From CAYMAI01 sp964388445 (GTDB lineage Bacteria > 4484-113 > JAGGVC01), in NCBI GenBank assembly GCA_964388445.1, contig CAYMAI010000002.1:62001-126000 (forward strand): 64,000 nucleotides of DNA, in the 5' to 3' direction. How positions within the stretch are numbered: the first letter of the stretch is position 1; each line of letters starts with the position of its first letter. This document shows positions 33,688 to 42,311 of this stretch, in pieces. A program made the translations under genes and the position numbers. Under the pieces are notes generated by a model. The model had not been told where the DNA came from and made no database searches. It worked only from the letters and a program-made list of their open reading frames with translations.

Positions 33688-34557
33688 TTAGTCGAGCGCA
33701 GTGGTTATTCCGTCGGTGCGGATTAGCCCCGCCCTGTTTGGCGGCCAGAAAATAAACAGCGCCTTGCCGATAACGTTTTCTTGCGGCAGAAAGTTCCACG
33801 CATGACTGTCGCGGCTGTTGTTACGGTTGTCGCCGAGCACGAAAAGCATGCCCTGCGGCACGGTAACTTCCTCGTAATAGTATGCGGGAGGTGAGGCAAT
33901 GTATTCCTCTTCGAGCGCCTCGCCGTTGACCCAGACGCTGCCGTTTTCCACTTTTATTCTGTCGCCCGGAAGACCGATTACACGTTTTATGTAGTCTTTG
34001 TTTGCCGACCCTTCGCCCGCTTCCGGCGGCGGCCTGAAGATTATGATGTCGCCGCGCTTCACGTTGTCTATGTTCAAAACGAATGAAATTTTGTCGGCGA
34101 TAAGCCTGTCGCGTACGAGTAGAGTGGGCTCCATGGAGCGGCTCGGAATGTAAAATGCCGCGACAACGAATGCCCTAAGGAACAGCGCAATCAGAAACGC
34201 CATAACGAAAGTCGGAATCCAGTCGAAGACGACGGCCTGCAAATGCGACGGATAAAAAGCAAGCTCGGCGCGTACGCCCTGCTCGCTCGCGATTTTGCAT
34301 ATTCCGGGCCGGCGCGCGCTTTGAACGTGAAGGTGATATTCCGAGCGTCCGGGTTCGAGCGTCACTTCGCGCAGGATTTCGTCTTCACGAAAACTGCCGC
34401 GGGAAATCGTAACCTTGTCTGGCGCGGTCAAAGCCTGCGGATAGGAAATGCGCAATTTGGAGCGGGATTTGCCGTTCGCCAGAATCCGGCTCGGCGTGAA
34501 CTCCACGCTGGGCCCGTCGATCTTTTCCTTCTTTTTCTTTGCGCGCCTTAAAAGCAT
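33688..34557 (-). CDS. lepB: signal peptidase I with an N-terminal extension
   Basis: 289 residues. It cleaves signal peptides at the membrane. One transmembrane helix (about 112-135) precedes the catalytic Ser141 in PSRSMEPT and Lys191 in KDYIKRVIGLPGD; LGDNRNNSRDSHAW is the conserved box E. The first about 105 residues are unusual: after a Lys-rich start, FTPSRILANGKSRSKLRI resembles the beginning of an Ig-like invasin-type domain, and the rest is beta-rich. With the usual topology this part would be on the cytoplasmic side. The ATG at 34557 follows AAGTAAGG. It is the last gene of the rpsP-rplS operon, 6 nt after rplS. Confidence 0.9.
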   Translation of the reverse strand: MLLRRAKKKKEKIDGPSVEFTPSRILANGKSRSKLRISYPQALTAPDKVTISRGSFREDEILREVTLEPGRSEYHLHVQSARRPGICKIASEQGVRAELAFYPSHLQAVVFDWIPTFVMAFLIALFLRAFVVAAFYIPSRSMEPTLLVRDRLIADKISFVLNIDNVKRGDIIIFRPPPEAGEGSANKDYIKRVIGLPGDRIKVENGSVWVNGEALEEEYIASPPAYYYEEVTVPQGMLFVLGDNRNNSRDSHAWNFLPQENVIGKALFIFWPPNRAGLIRTDGITTALD

Positions 34558-34563
34558 ATAACC

Positions 34564-35016
34564 TTACTTCGAAAAGCCGACCCGCTTTTCCTTCAGCGTC
34601 GTGGCCTTGCCGACCCTGTCCCGAAGGAAATACAGCTTGCTGCGACGCACTTTGGAATGGCGCAGCACTTCGATCTTCGAAACCTTGCGCGAGTGCAAAA
34701 ACCAGGTCTTTTCGACGCCGATACCGCTCGACAGCTTCCGCACGGTTAAGGTTCTCGATAGCCCCTTGCCGCGAATGCGGATGACTGTGCCTTCGAAAAT
34801 CTGCACGCGCTCGACGACGGCGTCCTTGCGCTCCTTGCCTTTCGCGGCGATTCTGTGAATCTTCTTCACGCCCGCCGCCGACCCCGGCGCTTCTTCGTAA
34901 ATGTTCACGTGAACGCGCACGATGTCGCCCGGAATTATTTCCGGCAGGCTTTCCTTGAGGAGAGTTTCCTCGTAAACCTTGATTTTGTGATACCACTCGT
35001 ACTTCTTTTCCGCCAT
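34564..35016 (-). CDS. rplS: 50S ribosomal protein L19 with an internal insertion
   Basis: 150 residues against about 115 in most bacteria. The core is typical: IIPGDIVRVHVNI, FEGTVIRIRGKGLSRTLTVRKLSSGIGVEKTWFLHSRKVSKIEV and KLYFLRDRVGKATTLKEK. Between the first strand and FEGTVI, about 25 extra residues (43-69) rich in Lys, Ala and Gly are inserted, and the N-terminus is also a little longer. The ATG at 35016 is preceded by GAGGATT. It lies at the 30S-50S bridge in the ribosome, so the insert may be surface exposed. Confidence 0.93.
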   Translation of the reverse strand: MAEKKYEWYHKIKVYEETLLKESLPEIIPGDIVRVHVNIYEEAPGSAAGVKKIHRIAAKGKERKDAVVERVQIFEGTVIRIRGKGLSRTLTVRKLSSGIGVEKTWFLHSRKVSKIEVLRHSKVRRSKLYFLRDRVGKATTLKEKRVGFSK

Positions 35017-35097
35017 TTCAATCCTCAATCGGTCCGCCAATCGAGCCTGCGCCTTCCGGCGCACTCGCCCGTAAAGACTCGCCACGCAAAATATTGT

Positions 35098-35814
35098 TCA
35101 CTCGCCGCCGTCCGCCCGAAGGCGGTATCTGCGGCAATATTCAGCCCACAAATCCGGTCTTTTCAAGCGGGTAAGACGCATCGCCTCGAACCGCCTGAAG
35201 TTTTCCACCGCCTCGGGGTCTCCCTCGAGAAGCACCTTTGGCACGCCAACGCCGCGGAATTCCTCCGGCCTTGTGTAGTGCGGACAATCCAGAAGTCCGT
35301 CCGCAAAACTTTCCGACCGGTGGCTTTCCTCGTTTCCGAGAGCGCCCGGTATTCGCCTGACCACCGCATCCACGATTGCCATCGCCGCTATTTCGCCGCC
35401 GGACAGGATGAAATCGCCAAGAGAGACTTCCCTGTCCACCAAAACGTCGATTACGCGCTGGTCAACGCCTTCATACCTTCCGCAAAGTATCGCAAGCCGC
35501 TTTTTCGAAGCGAACTCGTCGATAAGCTCTTGCGATAGCGGTTCGCCCGCCGGCGATGTATAAACCACAAACGGTTTTTCGCCGTCCTTCTCAAGACTTT
35601 CCACCGCCTTGAATACCGGCTCCGGCATGAAAACCATCCCGGGACCGCCGCCGAACGGCGAATCGTCCACTTGCCGGTGAACGCCGTCCGCAAACTTCCG
35701 CAAATCCACGGCCTTGCAAGAAACCGTGCCCGCTTCGATGGCGCGCCTGACAATTCCGTACTCGAATACCGTACCGGCGAAATCTGGAAAAATGGAAATA
35801 ACGAAAATCTCCAT
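35098..35814 (-). CDS. trmD: tRNA (guanine-N1)-methyltransferase
   Basis: 238 residues. It methylates G37 of tRNAs that read CNN codons and so prevents frameshifting. The SPOUT knot motifs are visible: FGGGPGMVF, LCGRYEGVDQRVID and SLGDFILSGGEIAAMAIVDAVVRRIPG. The ATG at 35814 lies one base beyond the rimM stop, so coupled translation is likely. The C-terminal helical domain ends with RLTRLKRPDLWAEYCRR. The position between rimM and rplS is the classical operon order. Confidence 0.96.
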   Translation of the reverse strand: MEIFVISIFPDFAGTVFEYGIVRRAIEAGTVSCKAVDLRKFADGVHRQVDDSPFGGGPGMVFMPEPVFKAVESLEKDGEKPFVVYTSPAGEPLSQELIDEFASKKRLAILCGRYEGVDQRVIDVLVDREVSLGDFILSGGEIAAMAIVDAVVRRIPGALGNEESHRSESFADGLLDCPHYTRPEEFRGVGVPKVLLEGDPEAVENFRRFEAMRLTRLKRPDLWAEYCRRYRLRADGGE

Positions 35815-35815
35815 T

Positions 35816-36337
35816 TCAATCGCCCCGCTCCGCCGCATCGCCCGCCGCGAAATCGGCGACAATCAGCTTTCCGCCTTCGATATCGACTTCGAGAACATGC
35901 TCGGCGCAAAAGACGACGAAAAGCTCGCCGCCTTCGCCGCATATCCTGAGCAGCGGATTGCCGGGGGTGTCAACAAATTCCTCGACGACGCCCAGAGCGG
36001 CGCCGCCGCTTGAAAACGCCTTCAGACCTTCGAGTTGCCAAACGAAATATTCGTCATTATCTCTCGGAGGAACGCATTCCAGCGGCACGTCAACGTACCA
36101 GTTGCGAAACCTTTCGGCAATATTACGGTCGTCCAGACCGGCAAGTTTCAAAAGGAAATCGTCTTTGCGAAGACTCACTTCCTCGATATCGTACCTTGCT
36201 CCTTCGCCGGTCGTTTCGTCGGTCAAAACGACGAATTCATAGCCCGGCAAAGTATCCGGCCTGTCGGTAATATACGCGCACTTCAATGTACCGCGGATCC
36301 CGTGCGCGGAGCGCACAAAACCCAATGAAACAAGCAT
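35816..36337 (-). CDS. rimM: 16S rRNA processing protein RimM
   Basis: 173 residues. A 30S maturation factor that binds S19. The N-terminal domain begins VSLGFVRSAHGIRGTLKCAY, and the PRC-barrel part has NDEYFVWQLEGLKAF and LGVVEEFVDTPGNPLLRI, followed by VLEVDIEGGKLIVADF. The ATG at 36337 starts one base after the khpA stop. It lies in the rpsP operon. Confidence 0.92.
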   Translation of the reverse strand: MLVSLGFVRSAHGIRGTLKCAYITDRPDTLPGYEFVVLTDETTGEGARYDIEEVSLRKDDFLLKLAGLDDRNIAERFRNWYVDVPLECVPPRDNDEYFVWQLEGLKAFSSGGAALGVVEEFVDTPGNPLLRICGEGGELFVVFCAEHVLEVDIEGGKLIVADFAAGDAAERGD

Positions 36338-36338
36338 G

Positions 36339-36578
36339 TTAACTCAATAGCTCGATGGTGATGCGCTTGTTTTCCCTGCCGGCCGCGGCCTTGACAAGGG
36401 TGCGAAGCGCATTGATGATGCGCCCCTCGCGCCCGATGACCTTTCCGACGTCGGATTCGTTCACCCGAAGCTCAAGGATGGCCGCACGTTCCCCCTCGAC
36501 CTCGGTTACCGAAACGTCATCCGGATTGTCAACGATTTTCGAAACGAGTTGCACCAGTAGATCTTTGTAGTCCGTCAT
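36339..36578 (-). CDS. khpA: KH-domain RNA-binding protein
   Basis: 79 residues. A single KH domain with the GKVIGREGRIINALRTLVKA motif that binds RNA. The family (KhpA, YlqC) is almost always found between rpsP and rimM, as here, and acts with KhpB in division and RNA control in Gram-positives. An AGGAGGAAGG sequence precedes the ATG at 36578; the frame extends upstream without homology. Confidence 0.92.
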   Translation of the reverse strand: MTDYKDLLVQLVSKIVDNPDDVSVTEVEGERAAILELRVNESDVGKVIGREGRIINALRTLVKAAAGRENKRITIELLS

Positions 36579-36624
36579 CAGCCTTCCTCCTCGGCAATGC
36601 AAGAATTAACCGAAAATACCTCGA

Positions 36625-36930
36625 CTAGGATTTCTTCTGAGCGTTTGCGGTTTTGGTCTTCTCTTTGGGAAGATACTTGGCAGGCAGTTCGATTTCCGAG
36701 TGTTTCTTAATGATGCGCGCAACGGTCTCCGTAGGAATCGCGCCGTTTCCAAGCCAGTGGCGCAATCTCTCTTCGTTCAGCATAACTTCTTCGGGATCCG
36801 CCAGCGGATTGAAATGCCCCAAGTTTTCGAGATAGCTGCCTTGGCGCGGCGTACGGGCGTCCTTCGCTACGATGCGATAGTACGGTTGCTTTTTCTGCCC
36901 TACACGGAACAAACGAATCTTAACTGCCAT
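36625..36930 (-). CDS. rpsP: 30S ribosomal protein S16
   Basis: 101 residues. A primary assembly protein of the small subunit. VKIRLFRVGQKKQPYYRIVAKDARTPRQGSYLENLGHFNP is the family signature. The C-terminus is a Lys-rich extension. The ATG at 36930 is preceded by AAGGAAAGG; it is the first gene of the operon rpsP-khpA-rimM-trmD-rplS-lepB. Confidence 0.95.
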   Translation of the reverse strand: MAVKIRLFRVGQKKQPYYRIVAKDARTPRQGSYLENLGHFNPLADPEEVMLNEERLRHWLGNGAIPTETVARIIKKHSEIELPAKYLPKEKTKTANAQKKS

Positions 36931-37004
36931 CCTTTCCTTCCAAACCAAAAATCGTCAAAACATTCTCCGGCAAACGCGCGCAAGGCGCGCCGCTTGAGCG
37001 CGTG

Positions 37005-37033
37005 ATTATAACAATCTCGCCGGGGTTTGTAAA
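37005..37033 (-). promoter_or_regulatory. promoter of the rpsP operon
   Basis: TTTACA at 37028-37033, a 17-bp spacer and TATAAT at 37005-37010 on the minus strand; the -10 carries the ATTG-T extension seen at three other promoters. The leader to rpsP is about 70 nt. Confidence 0.65.
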
Positions 37034-37072
37034 TAGCAATAGGGCGTCAAGGTCAAATTGCCGTTTACCGGC

Positions 37073-37267
37073 TTAGTCTTCCTCTTCTTCGCCGCCGCAG
37101 TTGCAACATTCGCATTCCGAGCCCGAACAGCAGGAGCACGTGCAATTTCCCGCGACGAAATCGAGCACCTTCGCCTTCCAATAGCCGCGAATGTCGGCGT
37201 CCGCGCTGTCGAACGAAAGCGTGAAGCCGGTTTCGGTTTCGGTCAGCTTTAGCGATACGAGATCCAT
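37073..37267 (-). CDS. 64-residue protein with a C-terminal cysteine cluster
   Basis: A short protein, family not recognised. GGAGGG just upstream fixes the ATG at 37267 (the longer frame to 37327 has no ribosome site). The first 40 residues alternate polar and hydrophobic residues and look like a small beta structure (VSLKLTETETGFTLSFD). Residues 42-56 then hold eight cysteines (42, 44, 46, 47, 51, 53, 54, 56), followed by GGEEEED. Such density suggests binding of a metal cluster, as in metallothioneins. It is alone, upstream of the rpsP operon. Confidence 0.7.
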   Translation of the reverse strand: MDLVSLKLTETETGFTLSFDSADADIRGYWKAKVLDFVAGNCTCSCCSGSECECCNCGGEEEED

Positions 37268-37360
37268 CTTTCCCTCCGGAATATGAAAGCCGGATTTTAT
37301 CAGGCGCGTAAAACCGCCTGGTTCCAAAATCCCATAGTGGAAATCCGAATGTTGGACAGT

Positions 37361-37750
37361 CTAGCCTGCGCCGCCGGATGCGATTCGCGGCGGGAGGTTT
37401 TCAGAGGGTTTTCCTGACGGCGGGGCGGAGGCGCCTGATGAAGAGCTTTTCAGCTGTTCGACTCGCACGGCGTAGCGGCAATAAAGGTTGTACGCCAGCA
37501 AATCGCAGCGCTTGCGCGTAAACGCTTTCATTTTTTCGATGTATTCGGCCGCCAAAACGAAATCGCCGCGGTCAATCAGCGAGCGCAAAAGCGAATCGTG
37601 CCGCCTTTCCTGACCCGCGTTCCAATCCGGCATTTCGCCGTAATCGCTGCGTACGCGCAAAAGGGCGCTGTACTGAGTCAGAAGCTCGTTTTGTCCAAAC
37701 GTCAAAACCCCGAACCCCCGGGATGCGTCCCAAAACTCCCGCAACAACAA
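37361..37750 (-). CDS. hypothetical protein, start uncertain
   Basis: 129 residues, not recognised. The region of about 1-100 is helical with coherent composition (LLTQYSALLRVRSDYGEM, FVLAAEYIEKMKAFTRKRCDLLAYNLYCRY), and the last 30 residues are Ser/Pro/Gly-rich. The frame begins at TTG without a clear ribosome site and stays open further upstream with no ATG, so the true start is unknown. It could be a real small gene or a chance frame in GC-rich DNA. Confidence 0.4.
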   Translation of the reverse strand: MLLREFWDASRGFGVLTFGQNELLTQYSALLRVRSDYGEMPDWNAGQERRHDSLLRSLIDRGDFVLAAEYIEKMKAFTRKRCDLLAYNLYCRYAVRVEQLKSSSSGASAPPSGKPSENLPPRIASGGAG

Positions 37751-37894
37751 ACTGCATAGCCGCTCGCGACGAGACCTTATCCGGCAAAGCCCGAATTTCC
37801 TATCACGCCCCGACGGCGCCGACCTTATTATACCGGAAAATTGGAATTTGTAAAGGTTTGTAAACGGCCCAAGGCAAAATTCACAACCGATGCC

Positions 37895-39784
37895 TTAAAT
37901 CTGCGTATCCACTACGTTACTGATTTCCCCCGGAATGCCGGAAGAATCCACCGATTGCACGGCAAAAAACCGAAGAGCGCCGCCCGGAAGAGGCGATTCG
38001 TAAACCCTCGGATTTCCCGGCAAAGCGTCGCCAAACGCCACTTGACCGGCTTCGGCAAACGGTCCGCTCGCGTTCGCGGACGTAAGAAGGCGGTAACTTG
38101 CCACGCTTCGCGTGTAATTAAGAGCGATGACGGTGATGTCGCTAATTCCTACTTCGCCGTTACCGTCGCCGTCAATCCAGGCAATCAGCGGGTCGCCGCC
38201 GGACACAAGCTTTTCGTAATGGACGGCAATAGGCGTAATGTCGGGAATGCCCACTTCTCCGCTCAAATCGTAATCGCCTTTGTTCAAGTAGTTCCAACGC
38301 AGCAATCCGGCTTCCGCATCGAAAGTCAATTCGCTTGCGGGACTTTCCTTGAATCCCATCGCGGTGGCGTAGTCGATTCTGCCGAATCCGTAATCTTCGT
38401 CGCCGCCGGGAGGGCCGAGATCGATTGCCGTGTTTTGCAACCTTTCCCGCAGCTGCACGTTCGTGAAATCCGGATTCGCGCTTAGTATCAGCGCCGCAAG
38501 ACCGCTCACGAGAGCGGTTGCGCCGCTCGTTCCCGTGAATTCGCCCGAAACTTGCGGCGTGTATTTGTTCTCGCCCGTCGTCGTAATCAGGTTGGTGCCC
38601 GGCGCTACAAGTTCCATTTGCGGACCGGCTTTGGAATAAGACGCGCGGACGTCGACCGGGTTGGTTGCGCCGACGCAAATTACGCTGTCGATTGCGGCCG
38701 GCCAGTCGAGGGGCGTAGTGGAAGAACCGGCGCCGACGTTTCCGCCCGCCGCAACGATGAGCGCTCCGGTAAGCCAGGCGGCGTCCATTACTTCGCGTTC
38801 GATATCTCCCCCCGGCTCACCGCCGAAACTGAGATTGAGGATTTTCGCCCCGTTCAATACCGCGTAAGCGACGGCTTCCAGTTCGTCCGAAAGTCCTATC
38901 GAAAAATCGGTGCCGACGCGGAGAATCATGAGCCGGACGCCCTTTTGACCGACCTGCCCCGTGCCTCCGGCGGAGCCCATTATTCCGGTTGAATTGTTTC
39001 CTTGCGCGCCGACGAGCCCCGCTATGCTCGTGCCATGCCATCCGGTCAGCGGATCGTCGTCGGTCGGATCGCCGTCAACCTTGTAGAAGTCGTAGCCGTT
39101 TATATCGTCGAAATAATCGTTATCGTCGTCGTCCAATAAGTTACCGGGAATTTCTCCCGTATTAACCCACAACTGGTTTTTAAGGTCGTCATGCGTCAAC
39201 TGCGCGCCGGTGTCGATTATAGCCACAACCACCGATTCGCTGCCGGCATTCACGCTCCATCCGCGCTCCGCCTGCAATATTTCATAAAAATACTGGCCGG
39301 TTTGCAGGTGAGTGGACGGATATAGCGGGTCGTCCGGAATGAAACTGGCGGTCCGGATTACGTCGGGAGTTACGTCGTAAACCAAGGGGTCGGACGAAAG
39401 CGAGGCATACACATCGCCTGCATCCGCTCCTTCCGACGTCTTGACCAATGTGTATTCGATGCCGAATGGGTCGAGCCTAACGGTTTTTACCGCGCTTACG
39501 TTCCGGTGCTTTTCGAGCGCGCTCGCGGATTTTGCGCCGTCTTTGAATCTGACCAAGAAGCGGCCGTCGATGATAGCGGAATATGGAATCCCGGAGGGCA
39601 GTCTTTTTTCACCGGCTACGGATTCATTGCCGAAACCGGAAATCGAATCCGCGCCTTGCGTGCGAGCGGAGGGAGCGGATAATTCGTCGCGCATCTGTCC
39701 GCTTCCGCAGCCGGAAGCCGATAATCCGGCGATAACGACCGCCGCGACCGAAACAACTATTACAAAACCGGAGCGCTTAAACAC
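37895..39784 (-). CDS. subtilisin-like serine protease lipoprotein with dockerin-like repeats
   Basis: 629 residues. The signal ends in LSASGC (Cys26), so it is a lipoprotein. An inhibitor-like prodomain (about 60-140) is followed by the S8 catalytic domain: Asp191 in AIIDTGAQLTHDD, His250 in GWHGTSIAGLVGA, and Ser420 in FTGTSGATALVSG. At about 500-558 two dockerin-like calcium loops follow each other: Asp504 to Asp515 (DYDLSGEVGIPD) and Asp538 to Asp549 (DGDGNGEVGISD). The last 70 residues look like a fibronectin III-type fold. The GTG start at 39784 has no strong ribosome site. It may be attached to a surface complex through the dockerin-like part. A cohesin-like domain occurs at 55105-57219. 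Confidence 0.88.
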   Translation of the reverse strand: MFKRSGFVIVVSVAAVVIAGLSASGCGSGQMRDELSAPSARTQGADSISGFGNESVAGEKRLPSGIPYSAIIDGRFLVRFKDGAKSASALEKHRNVSAVKTVRLDPFGIEYTLVKTSEGADAGDVYASLSSDPLVYDVTPDVIRTASFIPDDPLYPSTHLQTGQYFYEILQAERGWSVNAGSESVVVAIIDTGAQLTHDDLKNQLWVNTGEIPGNLLDDDDNDYFDDINGYDFYKVDGDPTDDDPLTGWHGTSIAGLVGAQGNNSTGIMGSAGGTGQVGQKGVRLMILRVGTDFSIGLSDELEAVAYAVLNGAKILNLSFGGEPGGDIEREVMDAAWLTGALIVAAGGNVGAGSSTTPLDWPAAIDSVICVGATNPVDVRASYSKAGPQMELVAPGTNLITTTGENKYTPQVSGEFTGTSGATALVSGLAALILSANPDFTNVQLRERLQNTAIDLGPPGGDEDYGFGRIDYATAMGFKESPASELTFDAEAGLLRWNYLNKGDYDLSGEVGIPDITPIAVHYEKLVSGGDPLIAWIDGDGNGEVGISDITVIALNYTRSVASYRLLTSANASGPFAEAGQVAFGDALPGNPRVYESPLPGGALRFFAVQSVDSSGIPGEISNVVDTQI

Positions 39785-39825
39785 GTAATCACCGTCGAAT
39801 CGAAAATGTATGAAAACCGAAGTTA

Positions 39826-40896
39826 CTACGGATCGAACAATCCAGGATCGTCTTCGCCGTTTTGCGGAGCGTAAGTGGAAAGGTGCTCCGGATATGGGAT
39901 ACCCAGATAATCGAACGCCGCGCGCGTCGCAAGCCTGCCGCGCGTTGTTTTTACGAGAAATCCGATTTGCATTAAATAGGGCTCATACACGTCCGAAAGC
40001 GTGTCGCGCTCTTCGCCAAGCATGGCGACGAGCGTGTCGATTCCGACCGGCCCGCCGCCGAATTTTTCGGCTATCGAAGATAGAATTCGCCGGTCCATTC
40101 TGTCGAGGCCCAAATCGTCGACGCCGAGCTTGCCGAGCGCCCAACCGACGAAGTCCGCATCCACGTTAGATTTTCCTTCGACTTGCGCGAAATCGCGCGT
40201 ACGCTTCAAAAGCCGGTTAGCCACTCTCGGCGTTCCGCGGCTGCGGATTGCGATGGCGCGAACGGCGCCGCCGTCGAGGTTTACTCCGAGAATTTTCGAA
40301 CTGCGCAGAGCGATTTTTTCGAGCGCATCGGGCGGGTAAAACTCCAAGTGAAACAAAGCGCCGAATCTTTCGCGCAACGGCGCGGTCAAGAGCCCGCTGC
40401 GAGTAGTCGCGCCAACAAGCGTGAATCGTTCCAAGTTAAGCCGGATGCTTTTCGCGCCGGGACCTTTGCCGAGAACAATATCCACTGAATAGTCTTCCAT
40501 CGCGGGATACAGCGTCTCTTCGACGACTCGATTCATCCGGTGGATTTCGTCTATGAACAGCACGTCGCCGAACTGAAGATTTGTGAGAATGCTAACCAAA
40601 TCGCCCGCGCGCTCCAATGCGGGGCCCGAGGTTATCGTAATGTCCGCCGACATTTCGTTGGCGATTATGTGGGCGAGCGTGGTCTTGCCGAGGCCGGGCG
40701 GGCCCGCGAGTAGGACGTGTTCGAGCGCCTCGCCCCGGCCGCGGGCGGCATCCATCATTACGCGCAGATTTTCCCGGATACCGTCTTGTCCTATGTATTC
40801 GTCCAGCATTCGCGGCCGGAGCGCGCCCAGCGAGGCGTCTTCGGGCCGCGGAATCCCTTCGGTTATCCGCGGGTATTCGTCTTCAAGCGGCTGCAT
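39826..40896 (-). CDS. ruvB: Holliday junction helicase subunit RuvB
   Basis: 356 residues from the ATG at 40896; an in-frame GTG at 40914 is also possible. The AAA+ motor drives branch migration with RuvA. ALRPRMLDEYIGQDGIRENL, Walker A AGPPGLGKTT, Walker B DVLFIDEIHR, sensor ATTRSGLLTAPLRERFG and the winged-helix C-terminus (DTLSDVYEPYLMQIGFLVKTTRGR) are all clear. It follows rarA by under 30 nt, so it is likely co-transcribed. ruvA and ruvC are not in the window. Confidence 0.96.
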   Translation of the reverse strand: MQPLEDEYPRITEGIPRPEDASLGALRPRMLDEYIGQDGIRENLRVMMDAARGRGEALEHVLLAGPPGLGKTTLAHIIANEMSADITITSGPALERAGDLVSILTNLQFGDVLFIDEIHRMNRVVEETLYPAMEDYSVDIVLGKGPGAKSIRLNLERFTLVGATTRSGLLTAPLRERFGALFHLEFYPPDALEKIALRSSKILGVNLDGGAVRAIAIRSRGTPRVANRLLKRTRDFAQVEGKSNVDADFVGWALGKLGVDDLGLDRMDRRILSSIAEKFGGGPVGIDTLVAMLGEERDTLSDVYEPYLMQIGFLVKTTRGRLATRAAFDYLGIPYPEHLSTYAPQNGEDDPGLFDP

Positions 40897-40923
40897 CAGG
40901 CGGTAGTTTAGCACGTATTAAGG

Positions 40924-42273
40924 TCAGCTTTGCTCGCTTTCTAGGTACCTTTCCGGCCAGAGTTTCTTCAGCCGTTCGCGGATTTTTTCCTCATGACCTC
41001 GGTCCGACGGCCTATAAAAAACGGCTCCGTCAATTTCTTCGGGAAGGTATCGCTGGCGCGAAAACGCATCTTCGTGCTCGTGTTGATAGTCGTAGCCTTT
41101 CCCGTAGCCCAGCTCTTTCATAAGCCGGGTAGGCGCGTTCCGGATGTGAAGCGGAACTGGCAAACTTCCGGTTTCGGCAACCAGCTTTTTCGCAGCGCCG
41201 ACGGCTTTATATATCTTGTTCGATTTCGGCGCGCACGCAAGATAAACGGCAAGCTCGCCAAGATGCACGTCGCATTCGGGAATGCCGACGAACGTTACGG
41301 TTTCTTTGACCGCTGCGGCAAGTATGAGAGCGTACGGGTCGGCAAGCCCGATATCTTCCGCAGCCATTCTGAGCATCCGGCGCGCCAAATATTTGGGGTC
41401 TTCGCCGCCCGCGAGCATTCTGACGAGCCAATAAAGCGCGCCGTCCGGATCGCTGCCGCGCACGGCTTTGTGAAGCGCGGATATCTGGTCGAAGTGTTCT
41501 TCGCCTTCCTTGTCGTAACGGACGGCTTTTTCCTGCAATGCCTCTTTCAAAAGGTCTTCAGTCAATTCTACGGACTTTTTGCCGTCCGATACCTGCGGTT
41601 CGCCCGTGTTGGCTTCGTTTTGGGAAAGAAAAATCTCGACCGCAATTTCGAGCGTGTTAAGAGCGAATCTCGCGTCGCCGTCCGATATTTTTGCCACGCG
41701 CGATAGGTCAGTTTCGGAAACATGAACGCCGAGTTTGCCAAGCCCTTTTTCATCTTCGGCTACCGCGCGCGCAAGAAGCTTAGCGATGTCGTCTGCGGAA
41801 AGCGGGCGAAGCACCAGCACTTTGCATCTCGACAAAAGCGGGCCGATGACTTCGAAACTCGGGTTTTCCGTCGTCGCGCCGATAAGCGTAATCGTCCCCG
41901 CCTCGACGTGCGGCAAGAAAGCATCCTGTTGGGCCTTGTTGAACCTGTGGATTTCATCGACGAAAAGTATCGTCGGCTTCTGGAACATTCGCCGGTGGTC
42001 TTCCGCAAGTGAAACCACCGCTTTCACGTCTTTGATTCCGCTCGTCACGGCGGATAGCTTTTCGAACTGCGCGCCGGTTGCATTCGCGATTATGTGCGCA
42101 AGCGTGGTCTTTCCGCATCCTGGCGGCCCCCAGAGGATTATGCTCGGAAGCCGGTCGCCTTTGATGAGGTTCCGCAGAAACCTGCCCTCGCCGACGAGAT
42201 GCTCCTGACCGGCAAACTCTTCGAGAGTCGCGGGCCGCATTCGTTCCGCAAGCGGAGCATGACTTGTATCCAC
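40924..42273 (-). CDS. rarA: replication-associated recombination protein RarA/MgsA
   Basis: 449 residues. An AAA+ ATPase that acts at stalled replication forks with SSB. PLAERMRPATLEEFAGQEHL starts the protein, GPPGCGKTTLA is Walker A, LFVDEIHRFNKAQQDAFLP is Walker B, and GATTENPSFEVIGPLLSRCKV is the sensor. The C-terminal part (ARRMLRMAAEDIGLADPYA) is the tetramerisation domain. The GTG start is supported by a TATAAT box 6 nt upstream. It leads into ruvB, forming a recombination pair. Confidence 0.95.
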   Translation of the reverse strand: MDTSHAPLAERMRPATLEEFAGQEHLVGEGRFLRNLIKGDRLPSIILWGPPGCGKTTLAHIIANATGAQFEKLSAVTSGIKDVKAVVSLAEDHRRMFQKPTILFVDEIHRFNKAQQDAFLPHVEAGTITLIGATTENPSFEVIGPLLSRCKVLVLRPLSADDIAKLLARAVAEDEKGLGKLGVHVSETDLSRVAKISDGDARFALNTLEIAVEIFLSQNEANTGEPQVSDGKKSVELTEDLLKEALQEKAVRYDKEGEEHFDQISALHKAVRGSDPDGALYWLVRMLAGGEDPKYLARRMLRMAAEDIGLADPYALILAAAVKETVTFVGIPECDVHLGELAVYLACAPKSNKIYKAVGAAKKLVAETGSLPVPLHIRNAPTRLMKELGYGKGYDYQHEHEDAFSRQRYLPEEIDGAVFYRPSDRGHEEKIRERLKKLWPERYLESEQS

Positions 42274-42279
42274 ACTTCG

Positions 42280-42285
42280 ATTATA
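42280..42285 (-). promoter_or_regulatory. -10 box of rarA-ruvB (leaderless)
   Basis: TATAAT on the minus strand with exactly 6 nt to the GTG start at 42273, so the transcript should begin at or next to the start codon. No Shine-Dalgarno. Confidence 0.5.
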
Positions 42286-42311
42286 CGACTAAGCGCCCGC
42301 GGCGCCGGAAA

